From Lachnospiraceae bacterium (lineage in GTDB: Bacteria > Bacillota > Clostridia > Lachnospirales > Lachnospiraceae): a stretch of 64,000 nt of DNA. Location of the stretch: contig JAIDHX010000040.1 in assembly GCA_029053015.1 (NCBI GenBank), positions 62,001 through 126,000 on the forward strand. Reading direction: 5' to 3'. Below, piece after piece: positions 56,405-64,000 of the stretch (within the stretch, counting starts at the first letter, position 1; the number at the start of each line of letters is the position of its first letter). The position numbers and the translations under genes are program-made. The notes below the pieces were generated by a model. That model worked only from the letters and a program-made list of their open reading frames with translations, did not search any database and was not told where the DNA came from.

Positions 56405-58690
56405 TTAATCTGCCCATCCCTGCCATTCTACCCAGCCGTCATCATAGGAAAAATGCTCAAGGGACAGTCCGCGTATTTCTCCCCATTGATCCAGATTTAC
56501 CGCAAAAACAACTACCTCTTCATAATCATTCAAATCTGCTTCACAGAACCAGGTATCTCTTACCTCATAATCATACATCGCTCTCCACTCGCCGTTTTCC
56601 TTGCAGAAGCCAATGTCCAGCCATGCATTGTTATAGGTTCCGTCGTACATATCCGCCGGAGATTGTCCGGTATACTCTGCAAAGCTTGTATACTCGTTGT
56701 TTTCGCCTCTGAACAATTCCCATACGGCGTATCCCGGCTCTACAGAATATAAGTCCCTGTAGTCCTCCAGCTGCATGCCGATTTCAAGTCCTCTGTTCGT
56801 TTTATAAAGGTCTTCTGATGTCGCATAATCTGCATCCACATAGGAAAGTATCTGGCTTCCATTTGAATACACGATAAAGGAGTGATTCAGAGAAATTTCA
56901 ACCCAGTCGGTTCCGTTGGTAAAATATAAATCCTCATCCGTAAACTCTTCTTTGTTTCCGGTATAGCCGAAATCACCATTTCCATTATCGTCATTACCGC
57001 CGTCGGAACTATCCCATCCCTGCCATTCTACCCAACCTTCATCATAGGAGAAATGTTCAAGAGAAAGACCACTTATCTCACCCTGCTTGTCAAAGTTTAC
57101 AGCAAATACTACTACTTCCTCATAATCATACAGCGGCGCATCACAGAACCAGGTCTCTTTGATTTCCATGTCTGTCAAGGCTCTCCACTCGCCGTTTTCT
57201 TTGCTGAAACCGATATCCAGCCACACATTGTTGTAGCTTTCATACATATCTGAAGGAAGCTGGCCTTCGTATGCTGCAAAGCTTGTGTACTCATTGTTGT
57301 CGCCGCTGTAAAGCTCCCATGCCGAATAACCCTGCTCTACTTCATAGAGCTTCAAATAATCCTCAAGAGAGTCTCCGAGCTTTAAACCTCTGTTTGTCTC
57401 ATATTCTCCATATTCGTCATAATCATAAGAAGCATCTGCATAAGCAGTATAGTAGCTTCCACTGGGACGCACAATAAACGCATGGTTAAGTTCTATGGTA
57501 AGCTCGTAAGTACCATCCCGGAATATCAAATCAGCGTCCGTGAAGCCCTTCTGATTCATTGCTGCCAGTGCATCCTCATATTCACTGATTTTCTTTTTAA
57601 TCGTCTTACTCTTTGCATGGTCGTCTGCGCCTTGCAGGATGGAAATTGCTTCTTCGTAGTTTTCATCCTTCGCATAACGCTCTGCCCACTTAATATAAGT
57701 ATCGGTCAGCCCGTCAATGGCCTCGCTGCTCTCCGGATTCTTTTCCAGAATCTCCAGATACGCGGCTACTGCTTCTTCATACGAACCATCCACCATATAA
57801 TTTGCTGCCGCCTCAAGCTGATTCTGCAGCTTCTTTTCCTGTGAATTCTTGTTGATAAACAAAAACGCCACAGCACCGACGCCTACAACAAGCAGTGCAA
57901 TTATAATACCCACGATCGCTTTTACAGCGCCGTTTCCTTTCTTCTGTACCGGATTTGCAGGAGGTACTGCCGAGTAAGGCATAGAAGGTCTCTGGCCATT
58001 CATAGGCGGCACCTGTCCGCCCTGCATGGGCATCTGCCCCATAGGCGGCATCTGTCCGCTCTGCATGGGCATCTGTCCCATAGGCGGCATCTGTCCGCTC
58101 TGCATGGGTGCCTGTCCCATAGGCGGCATCTGTCCGTTCTGTACGGGAGGCTGCCCCATAGGCGGCATCTGTCCGCTCTGCATAGGCGCCTGTCCCTGCA
58201 TCGACGGCATCTGCCCCATCTGCACAGGAGGCACATTGGTCTGCGCCACATTCGGCATCTGCACAGGGGGCACATTAATCTGTGCTACATTCGGCATCTG
58301 CACAGTTGCTGCACCCACAGTCTGTCCTCCCAGCCAGGACTGCTCCACTACATTGGGCTGGGATGTCATCCAAGGCTGTTCTGTAGCCTTTGGCTGTTCC
58401 GGAGCCTTTGGTTGTTCCGGAGCTTCTGATTGTTCTGATGTCTCCGGCTGTACGGATACTTCAGGCTGCACTGATGTCTCCGGCTGTGCGAATGCTTCAG
58501 GCTGCACTGATGTCTCCGGCTGTGCAAATACTTCAGGCTGCTCCGGCACATCCGGCGGTCCACTCTGCAAGAAAGGCGCCGCTTCCGGAGCAGCTTCTGC
58601 AGGCATAATATTAGCTTCCATCATGGCACCGCAATGGCTGCAGAATTTTACCCCTTCCTCGTTTTCTCTTCCACACTTTGTACAATACAT
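56405..58690 (-). CDS. Large zinc-ribbon protein with duplicated C-terminal domain
   Basis: The 761-residue product starts MYCTKCGRENEEGVKFCSHC (zinc ribbon). Residues about 30-110 are Gln/Pro/Glu repeats, about 145-245 Met/Pro/Gly/Gln repeats, then one membrane helix (about 258-281), a helical TPR-like part (about 290-375) and two copies of a roughly 175-residue domain. Each copy begins with FTDxDL, contains NNEYTSFAxYxGQxPxDMY and WLDIGFxKENGEWRA, and ends LEHFSYDxGWVEWQGW. I recognise no family for that domain; it is probably outside the cell. Start at 58690 follows AGGAGG. It is transcribed alone. Confidence 0.75.
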   Translation of the reverse strand: MYCTKCGRENEEGVKFCSHCGAMMEANIMPAEAAPEAAPFLQSGPPDVPEQPEVFAQPETSVQPEAFAQPETSVQPEVSVQPETSEQSEAPEQPKAPEQPKATEQPWMTSQPNVVEQSWLGGQTVGAATVQMPNVAQINVPPVQMPNVAQTNVPPVQMGQMPSMQGQAPMQSGQMPPMGQPPVQNGQMPPMGQAPMQSGQMPPMGQMPMQSGQMPPMGQMPMQGGQVPPMNGQRPSMPYSAVPPANPVQKKGNGAVKAIVGIIIALLVVGVGAVAFLFINKNSQEKKLQNQLEAAANYMVDGSYEEAVAAYLEILEKNPESSEAIDGLTDTYIKWAERYAKDENYEEAISILQGADDHAKSKTIKKKISEYEDALAAMNQKGFTDADLIFRDGTYELTIELNHAFIVRPSGSYYTAYADASYDYDEYGEYETNRGLKLGDSLEDYLKLYEVEQGYSAWELYSGDNNEYTSFAAYEGQLPSDMYESYNNVWLDIGFSKENGEWRALTDMEIKETWFCDAPLYDYEEVVVFAVNFDKQGEISGLSLEHFSYDEGWVEWQGWDSSDGGNDDNGNGDFGYTGNKEEFTDEDLYFTNGTDWVEISLNHSFIVYSNGSQILSYVDADYATSEDLYKTNRGLEIGMQLEDYRDLYSVEPGYAVWELFRGENNEYTSFAEYTGQSPADMYDGTYNNAWLDIGFCKENGEWRAMYDYEVRDTWFCEADLNDYEEVVVFAVNLDQWGEIRGLSLEHFSYDDGWVEWQGWAD
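58000..58200 (-). repeat. 39-bp coding tandem repeat
   Basis: About four and a half copies of a 39-base unit (13 codons, QSGQMPPMGQMPM) lie inside the zinc-ribbon gene from about 58025, with partial copies at each side. Differences are mostly third-position changes or small substitutions, so the unit expanded recently. Confidence 0.85.
58437..58544 (-). repeat. 36-bp coding tandem repeat
   Basis: Three copies of a 36-base unit (12 codons, QPETSVQPEAFA-like) at 58437-58472, 58473-58508 and 58509-58544, inside the same gene. Confidence 0.85.
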
Positions 58691-58730
58691 TTCTCTTCCT
58701 CCTATCAAAATTTTCTTATTGTACTAAAAC

Positions 58731-58767
58731 AAAAAACCCGAAACACCGCCGCAAACGGTTTTCGGGG
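58731..58767 (-). terminator. Terminator after tRNA-Thr
   Basis: CCCGAAA/TTTCGGG with inner pairs CGG/CCG is followed by TTTTTT on the minus strand, 12 bases beyond the tRNA. Confidence 0.88.
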
Positions 58768-58778
58768 AAATAAGAAAG

Positions 58779-58851
58779 AGCTGAAAAAGGGACTTGAACC
58801 CTCGACCCCTTCATTACGAGTGAAGTGCTCTACCAACTGAGCTATTTCAGC
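58779..58851 (-). tRNA. tRNA-Thr (anticodon CGT)
   Basis: The cloverleaf is complete: acceptor GCTGAAA/TTTCAGC, D-stem GCTC/GAGC, anticodon stem CTTCA/TGAAG with loop CTCGTAA (anticodon CGT, reads ACG), T-arm GAGGG-TTCAAGT-CCCTT with one G-T pair. Length is 73 bases; the CCA end is not encoded and the discriminator position is T. It has its own promoter and terminator. Confidence 0.95.
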
Positions 58852-58853
58852 AC

Positions 58854-58871
58854 GTGACCGATGTCGGTCAC
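58854..58871 (-). promoter_or_regulatory. Perfect hairpin directly before the tRNA
   Basis: GTGACCGATGTCGGTCAC is an 18-base perfect palindrome 2 bases upstream of the tRNA 5' end. It could form in the pre-tRNA leader where RNase P acts, or be a protein site. Confidence 0.5.
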
Positions 58872-58881
58872 AACATTTATT

Positions 58882-58910
58882 ATTATAATCGGTAACCCCC
58901 GAAAATGCAA
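58882..58910 (-). promoter_or_regulatory. Promoter of tRNA-Thr
   Basis: TTGCAT and a perfect TATAAT are 17 bases apart on the minus strand, 30 bases before the tRNA. Confidence 0.75.
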
Positions 58911-58928
58911 CTATATTTTTCAAAATAT

Positions 58929-59741
58929 TTATGGATTCTTCTGGTGAATAACCAACTGAGGAAACGGAATGGAGATACCCGCCTTATCAAGCGTATACTT
59001 TGTTTCTTCCGTCAGCCTCCACTTGGCTTCCCAGTAATCTTCTTGTTTTACCCAACAGCGAATTCCCAGCCGGACGCCGGATTCGGACAGCTCGTCCACA
59101 AAAACGCGCATATCCATATCTTTCAAAATGGCAGCATCTGCCGCTAACATACCGACCAGAACCTCCCTTGCCTGCTTGATAGAGGCGTCATAGGAAATTC
59201 CCACATAGATGTCCAGTCTTCTGGTTGCAGCCTCCGTCACATTCGTCATACTGGTATTGGCCAGCGTGCCGTTTGGCAGCACGATAATGCGGTTGTCCGG
59301 CGTTGTAAGCTTGGTATAAAAAAGCTGTATTTCCGACACCGTACCCTCGTTTCCGCTGTTATCCTCTTTGATGTAGTCGCCCACCTTGAAGGGCTTTAAC
59401 AGCAGAATCAGTACACCGCCCGCAAAGTTGGAGAGACTTCCCTGAATGGCAAGTCCGATCGCCACACCGGCAGAGCCGAGCAAAGCCACAATGCTGGCAG
59501 CATCCACCCCAAAACCGGAAGCTATCATGAAAACCAGCACCACATACAGGACTGCCTTTGTCAGGGAGTCCAGAAACTGAATGACTCCCACATCCGCTTT
59601 GGCACGCTGTAACGACTTCTTCAAAAGCCGGCGCAGAAGCTTAATCACCTGTATACCGATAAAAAACACCGCAGCCGACAGAAGAATCCGGATTCCCAGA
59701 TTCATTGCCTTTTCAGGCAGCCCTTGCAGAAATTCTTCCAT
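58929..59741 (-). CDS. mscS: Small-conductance mechanosensitive channel MscS
   Basis: The 270-residue product has three N-terminal membrane helices, with the pore helix ALLGSAGVAIGLAIQGSLSNFAGGVLILLLKPFKVGDYI typical of MscS TM3 (glycine/alanine packing), and the cytoplasmic beta domain (VSEIQLFYTKLTTPDNRIIVLPNG). It opens under membrane tension during hypo-osmotic shock. It lies 18 bp after glgB in the same direction, though no functional link is obvious. Confidence 0.92.
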   Translation of the reverse strand: MEEFLQGLPEKAMNLGIRILLSAAVFFIGIQVIKLLRRLLKKSLQRAKADVGVIQFLDSLTKAVLYVVLVFMIASGFGVDAASIVALLGSAGVAIGLAIQGSLSNFAGGVLILLLKPFKVGDYIKEDNSGNEGTVSEIQLFYTKLTTPDNRIIVLPNGTLANTSMTNVTEAATRRLDIYVGISYDASIKQAREVLVGMLAADAAILKDMDMRVFVDELSESGVRLGIRCWVKQEDYWEAKWRLTEETKYTLDKAGISIPFPQLVIHQKNP

Positions 59742-59759
59742 ATTCAGCTTACTCCCGCA

Positions 59760-62027
59760 TTACTTTTTTCTGCCGCCCTGCTTTGTCTTCTTTTCTCCTA
59801 CGGGCGCTTTCTTCTTTGTCTCACCGTCTGCCTCCGGTGTGTAAGCTAAAATACTCACCGACAGGGGCGCCAGATTGACATTGATGGAATACGGCTTATC
59901 GTCCCATTCCTTTGCCGCTGCCTTTTTGGCTCGGCTGTTTACCACTCCCGTACCGCCGAATTTTGCAGCATCCGTGTTTAAAATTTCCTTGTAGCTGCCC
60001 GCATAAGGAACACCAACCTGCAGCTTCATGGGCGCGCCGGAGAAATTGGCGATGACTAAAAGCGCATCCTCGCGTTTCTTTCCTTTTCGCAGGAATGTCA
60101 GGTAACACTCATTTGCCGCAATACAGTTCAGCCATTCAAATCCTTCCGGACGGTTATCCAGTTCATACAATGCCGGCTGCGTCCTGTACAGGCGGTTTAA
60201 TTCCTTGACAAGCTCCTGTACGCCTTTGTGCTCCGGATATTCCAGCAGCTCCCATTCTACCCGTCTGCCTTCGTTCCACTCGTCAAACTCCGCAATGTCC
60301 TGCCCCATAAACAGAAGTTTTTTGCCCGGATGCGTCATCATATAAGCATAGCTCAAACGAAGCCCTGCAAATTTTTGTTCCCGCTCACCCGGCATTTTAC
60401 CAATCATGGAAGCCTTGCCGTGCACCACTTCATCATGGGAGAATACCAGCATAAAATTTTCACTGTAGGTATATATCATGCTGAAGGTCAGCTCACTGTG
60501 GTGATGGCTTCTGAAATACGGGTCAAAGCGGATATAACGCAGATAGTCGTTCATCCATCCCATATTCCACTTAATATCAAAGCCAAGTCCGCCCTCGTCC
60601 AAATCACCGGTAATCATAGGCCATGCGGTACTCTCCTCCGCAATACTCAGTACGCCGGGATTCCTCTTTTTCAAGATGGAATTGACATGCTTAATAAACT
60701 CGATTGCCTCCAGATTTTCGTTGCCGCCGTAAATATTGGCAACCCACTCTCCATCATTCTTTCCATAATCCAGATAAAGCATGGAAGCCACCGCATCCAT
60801 GCGCAGGCCGTCGGCATGGAATTTCTCCACCCAGAACAGTGCGTTGGCAATCAGATAATTCTTTACCTCAGCGCGCCCGTAATTGTAAATCAGCGTGCCC
60901 CAGTGCGGATGCGCACCCTGTCTCGGATCAAAATGCTCGTACAGGCAGGTGCCGTCAAAATTGGACAATCCGTAGGTATCTCTTGGGAAGTGCGCAGGCA
61001 CCCAGTCTAATATCACGCCGATTCCCGCCTTGTGCAGTTCATTGATAAAATACATAAAATCGGCAGGCATGCCATATCTTGCCGTAGGCGCATAGTAACC
61101 GATTATCTGATACCCCCATGAAGCATCAAAGGGATGCTCCATAATCGGCATAAGCTCCACATGGGTATACCCCATCTCCTTCACGTAAGCAATCACCTTC
61201 GGCGCAATTTCTCTGTATGTGGCATATTCACGCCCTTCGGACGGCTCCGTAAAGCTGCCCAGATAAAGCTCATAAACACTCATGGGGGCATCCGTCTTCC
61301 GGCTGTTTTTTCTCGCCTTCAGCCATTCCCCGTCCTCCCATGCAAATTCCCGTAAATCGGCAACCACGGACGCCGTTTCCGGTCTTAGCTGGGCGGCGTT
61401 GCCATAAGGATCTGCCTTTAAGTAGGTCAGTCCGCCTTTCATCTTTAACTCATATTTATAGTTGTCCCCCACTTTTGCGTCCGGAATAAAGATTTCAAAG
61501 ATACCTGACGGAAGCCTGCGCATTTGGTGCACCCTTCCATCCCAGTGATTGAAATCGCCTACCGTGCTGACCCTGACCGCGCCCGGCGCCCACACGGCAA
61601 AATATACGCCCTCCTCACCATCCAGCGTCATGGGATGCGCACCCAGCTTTTCATAGACAGTATAGTGCACGCCATGGGCAAATGCTTCCTCATCCTCTGC
61701 GGTAATCAAGGATTTATGCCTGTATGCATCCTGACGGATTTCCACATTGCCATCGGGCATAGTGACAATATAACGGTATCCGCCCGGTTTTTTCCCGGGA
61801 TGAAGAAGGGCAAAAAAGCCGTCCTCATCCGCCATTTCCATATCCTTCTCAGACATATCGTCCGTAAACTGAATCTGTACCTTTTCCGCTCCCGGGAAAA
61901 ATGCCTGGAACAGAGTACTGCTCCCCACCGTATGCGGGCCTAACAGCGCATGCGGATCAGATGCCTCAGAATATATAATTTCTTCAATCGCCGGCCAGTT
62001 CATAAGCTTGTATAATTTGTTTGTCAT
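59760..62027 (-). CDS. glgB: 1,4-alpha-glucan branching enzyme
   Basis: The 755-residue product has the N-terminal CBM48-like modules and a GH13 barrel: nucleophile DGLRMDAVASMLYLDYG, acid IAEESTAW, and DWVPAHFPRD and FSHDEVVHGK motifs. The tail is lysine/alanine-rich and longer than usual. It adds alpha-1,6 branches to glycogen. It starts within the DUF1015 stop (ATGA overlap), with GGGAGGAATTAC upstream. No glgA, glgC or glgP is in the window. Confidence 0.95.
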   Translation of the reverse strand: MTNKLYKLMNWPAIEEIIYSEASDPHALLGPHTVGSSTLFQAFFPGAEKVQIQFTDDMSEKDMEMADEDGFFALLHPGKKPGGYRYIVTMPDGNVEIRQDAYRHKSLITAEDEEAFAHGVHYTVYEKLGAHPMTLDGEEGVYFAVWAPGAVRVSTVGDFNHWDGRVHQMRRLPSGIFEIFIPDAKVGDNYKYELKMKGGLTYLKADPYGNAAQLRPETASVVADLREFAWEDGEWLKARKNSRKTDAPMSVYELYLGSFTEPSEGREYATYREIAPKVIAYVKEMGYTHVELMPIMEHPFDASWGYQIIGYYAPTARYGMPADFMYFINELHKAGIGVILDWVPAHFPRDTYGLSNFDGTCLYEHFDPRQGAHPHWGTLIYNYGRAEVKNYLIANALFWVEKFHADGLRMDAVASMLYLDYGKNDGEWVANIYGGNENLEAIEFIKHVNSILKKRNPGVLSIAEESTAWPMITGDLDEGGLGFDIKWNMGWMNDYLRYIRFDPYFRSHHHSELTFSMIYTYSENFMLVFSHDEVVHGKASMIGKMPGEREQKFAGLRLSYAYMMTHPGKKLLFMGQDIAEFDEWNEGRRVEWELLEYPEHKGVQELVKELNRLYRTQPALYELDNRPEGFEWLNCIAANECYLTFLRKGKKREDALLVIANFSGAPMKLQVGVPYAGSYKEILNTDAAKFGGTGVVNSRAKKAAAKEWDDKPYSINVNLAPLSVSILAYTPEADGETKKKAPVGEKKTKQGGRKK

Positions 62028-63295
62028 TGTAATTCCTCCCGCTGCGTTTCTTCAATCTGTTTCAGACTGTGGATAAAAAGCCCGCTCCTTAGCTTAGGCT
62101 CAAACCATGTGGACTTGGGCGGCATCAGCCGACCGGCATCCGCCACGGTAAACAGCTCCTCGATGGACGTCGGATACATGGAAAACGCAGCCGTCATATC
62201 CGTATTCACCCTCTTCTCAAGCTCCTTTGTGCCTCGGATACCTCCCACGAAGTCTATCCTTTTATCTGTCTTTGGATCTTTGATTCCAAGCACCGGTTCC
62301 AGCACATAATCCTGCAAAATAGACACGTCAAGGTTTGCTACAGGATCCGCGCTTTTTACGCTTTCTTTTGCTGTCAGCAGATACCAGCCGCCTTCAAGAT
62401 ACATTCCCATCTGTCCTTTGGCTCCCGGTCTGAGCGGCTCACTGCCTTTCTCTTCTATGGTAAAGCACTCGGAAAGCCTTGCAAGAAACTGCTCCTTCGT
62501 GAGTCCGTTCAAATCCTTTACCACCCTGTTGTAATCCATAATCATCAGCTCGCTGTCCGAAAACAGCACGGAAAGAAAATAGTTAAATTCCTCCTCTCCC
62601 GTATAAGCGGGATGCTCCGTCCTGCGCTTTAGCCCTACTTTTACGGCTGAGGCGCAGCGGTGATGTCCATCCGCGATGTAAATCTGCTGCATATCCCGAA
62701 ATACGGCAGATATTTTTTCTATGTCATCCGGCTTGTCTATGCAGAACACTCTGTGGCGGATTGCATCTTCAGAAACAAAATCATACAGCGGGATACCGCT
62801 TTTATACGCTTCGATGATTTCGCTCAGCCCCTCATTTCTGCGGTACGCTAAAAAGATAGGGCCTGTCTGCGCGTCCAGCACATCCACATGCCGGATGCGG
62901 TCCTCCTCCTTCTCTGCTCTGGTATTTTCATGTTTTTTTATGACATTATTTGCATAATCGTCTATAGAAGCGCAGCCGACGATTCCGGTCTGGCTCCTGC
63001 CGTCCATTACAAGCTCGTACAAATAGAAGCAGGGTTTCTGCTCCGTAATAAACTCTCCCTTTGCTATCTGCTCTGCAAGCAGTTCCTTCGCCTTTTGGTA
63101 TACGCGCCCGTCATAAGTGTCCACATCGTCCGGAAGCTGTGTCTCAGCGCGGTCTATCCGCAAAAAGGAATGGGGGGCGTCCGCCACAGCCGCCTTCGCT
63201 TCCTTTCGGCTGTACACATCATAGGGAAGCGCCGCTATGCTGCTTTCCATGCCCTTCGCCGGTCTGATTGCCCGAAAGGGTCTGATATCCGCCAT
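62024..63295 (-). CDS. DUF1015 family protein
   Basis: The 423-residue product matches DUF1015: IRPFRAIRPAKGMESSIAALPYDVYSRKEA at the start (split here), FLRIDRAETQLP, YIADGHHRCASAVK, and FVGGIRGTKELEKRV. No enzyme activity is assigned with confidence. It overlaps glgB by 4 bases and shares one promoter, so the two proteins are made together; why is not known. The start has AAGGGGG upstream. Confidence 0.9.
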   Translation of the reverse strand: MADIRPFRAIRPAKGMESSIAALPYDVYSRKEAKAAVADAPHSFLRIDRAETQLPDDVDTYDGRVYQKAKELLAEQIAKGEFITEQKPCFYLYELVMDGRSQTGIVGCASIDDYANNVIKKHENTRAEKEEDRIRHVDVLDAQTGPIFLAYRRNEGLSEIIEAYKSGIPLYDFVSEDAIRHRVFCIDKPDDIEKISAVFRDMQQIYIADGHHRCASAVKVGLKRRTEHPAYTGEEEFNYFLSVLFSDSELMIMDYNRVVKDLNGLTKEQFLARLSECFTIEEKGSEPLRPGAKGQMGMYLEGGWYLLTAKESVKSADPVANLDVSILQDYVLEPVLGIKDPKTDKRIDFVGGIRGTKELEKRVNTDMTAAFSMYPTSIEELFTVADAGRLMPPKSTWFEPKLRSGLFIHSLKQIEETQREELQ

Positions 63296-63328
63296 ACAAT
63301 ATTCCCCCTTTTCTTGTGATTTTCTTTC

Positions 63329-63357
63329 ATTTTAACAAAAATTACTATACATCACAA
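63329..63357 (-). promoter_or_regulatory. Promoter of DUF1015-glgB(-mscS)
   Basis: TTGTGA and TAAAAT are 17 bases apart on the minus strand, about 35 bases before the DUF1015 start. Confidence 0.6.
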
Positions 63358-63429
63358 GTGAATGGTGATAAAATATCGAAGAATCTGATGATTTTTTATC
63401 AACAAATAATTTTGTAAAGGAGTGGTATT

Positions 63430-63711
63430 GTGACAGCAGAAGACAGAAAAATGCTTGCCCGTATCAACAAATATGCTGAGGAAGCCCTTGCCGACATCGA
63501 CCCGCAGAAGGTACAGGTGGGCGCCCAGCTCGAAAAGCTGAAACCCATCCTGTCGGAAATTGCCGGCGAGCAGGGCTGTTCCCTCGAAGATATCTTTATC
63601 CGCTATATGGATTTGCAGAGCGAGGCTGCCTGCCTGACCGACAGTAAAATGCGTGAAGAATTCAAAGACGAATTCCAACCGGACGGCAGCCAGCCCTTTT
63701 TCTACCGATGA
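63430..63711 (+). CDS. Conserved hypothetical protein, 93 residues (GTG start)
   Basis: The soluble product is rich in acidic residues and helical: MTAEDRKMLARINKYAEEAL at the start and QPFFYR at the end. Start GTG follows AAAGGAG. No membrane segment or known motif. It lies alone, divergent from DUF1015 and convergent with the partial gene at the right edge. Confidence 0.6.
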   Translation: MTAEDRKMLARINKYAEEALADIDPQKVQVGAQLEKLKPILSEIAGEQGCSLEDIFIRYMDLQSEAACLTDSKMREEFKDEFQPDGSQPFFYR

Positions 63712-63734
63712 ACCGGATTTAATCCGGTTCTTTT
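63710..63734. terminator. Shared terminator at the right edge
   Basis: AACCGGATT/AATCCGGTT is a 9-bp stem with a one-base apical gap on paper and CTTTTG on the plus side. It overlaps both stop codons of the convergent genes, so it may end both transcripts. Confidence 0.65.
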
Positions 63735-64000
63735 GTTGTCAGATAAATAACGCCCATCCAGTAATAACCGTACAATTCTTCATCCTCTTCTAACGCCGCA
63801 TAGACCTCCCGTGCGATCTTGGAAAAGGTTTCGTCATCCAATCCGTATTCTGTCCGCAAAAGCGCCGTTCCTTCTTCATTAATCAGTTCCGCCAGCTTCT
63901 CTCCGATTTCATCATAGCCATAATACATATCGTTCAGTCTGTAATACTCCCTGCGTCCGTTATTCGCCACGTAGTTGCGCATACAGCCATCCAGTACATA
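63719..64000 (-). CDS. Hypothetical protein, 5' end outside window
   Basis: The frame stays open through the right edge (preceded by Tyr-Val-Leu-Asp-Gly-Cys), so the start lies outside. The visible 93 residues are acidic and tyrosine-rich (YYRLNDMYYGYDEIGEKLAE, YGYYWMGVIYLTTKEPD). No family recognised. Confidence 0.6.
   Translation of the reverse strand, partial: YVLDGCMRNYVANNGRREYYRLNDMYYGYDEIGEKLAELINEEGTALLRTEYGLDDETFSKIAREVYAALEEDEELYGYYWMGVIYLTTKEPD

Noticed and set aside
58000..58550. Regular repeats that might be a CRISPR array.
   Set aside because: Units are 39 and 36 bases without unique spacers, in frame, and translate to repeated peptides.
58026..58727. A 233-codon open frame on the plus strand opposite the zinc-ribbon gene.
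   Set aside because: It is a mirror of the 39-bp and 36-bp coding repeats, has no ribosome site, and gives a cysteine/glycine/proline low-complexity product; the minus-strand protein has clear domains.

Overview
The window reads as a chromosomal segment of a spore-forming, low-to-mid GC Firmicute, most likely Lachnospiraceae (Clostridia). The family call rests on: the rpmB / Asp23 / FakA junction; GerW (YtfJ) and PdaA-type sporulation genes; the GGGtGRT protein next to a NifU-like scaffold; two small acetolactate synthase subunits; holin-like type I toxins; and near-consensus TTGACA/TATAAT promoters. There is no rRNA or other species marker, so I do not go below family. No phage, transposase, CRISPR array or replication origin is visible.

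Layout. 0-10 kb: fakA (cut by the window edge) and asp23 divergent from rpmB, then a J-domain coiled-coil protein, gerW, a DUF2953 protein, a Nudix hydrolase, a U32 peptidase, zapA, ruvB and ruvA. The ruvA-ruvB gap is about 400 bp and is filled by two large hairpin elements. 9.8-19.3 kb: a MATE transporter, then a five-gene operon (SWIM zinc-finger protein, helical-repeat protein, MoxR AAA+ ATPase, DUF5682-like TraB/EreA-type protein, VWA protein) with its own promoter and unknown function. 19.4-35.3 kb: leuC-leuD, a probably acquired acetyltransferase and methyltransferase, a LysR regulator, a two-component system, an ABC exporter, ilvB-ilvN-ilvN-ilvC and a short metH; this is a branched-chain and methionine biosynthesis block.

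35-45 kb: lipoproteins, the pdaA deacetylase, lgt, zinc-ribbon membrane proteins, a family 4 glycosidase with the CHEV motif, glycerate kinase, and an ECF sigma/anti-sigma pair. 45.0-45.6 kb: a tandem pair of type I toxin-antitoxin modules, each with a 29-residue hydrophobic toxin, an antisense RNA with a near-consensus promoter, a shared bidirectional terminator and imperfect terminal inverted repeats. 45.7-64 kb: the GGGtGRT/NifU-like pair, a beta-helix protein, topB, a c-di-GMP phosphodiesterase, asd-argH, an ABC transporter pair without a binding protein, a large zinc-ribbon protein with two copies of a novel C-terminal domain, tRNA-Thr(CGT), mscS, and a DUF1015-glgB operon.

The most unusual material is: (1) two families of intergenic hairpins whose cores are conserved while their arms change in a compensatory way (8.75-8.87 kb with 22.79-22.89 kb; 8.93-9.07 kb with 39.67-39.81 kb); (2) the duplicated toxin-antitoxin module; (3) the SWIM/MoxR/DUF5682/VWA operon. 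All start choices, promoters and RNA structures were read by eye; no search or folding was run.
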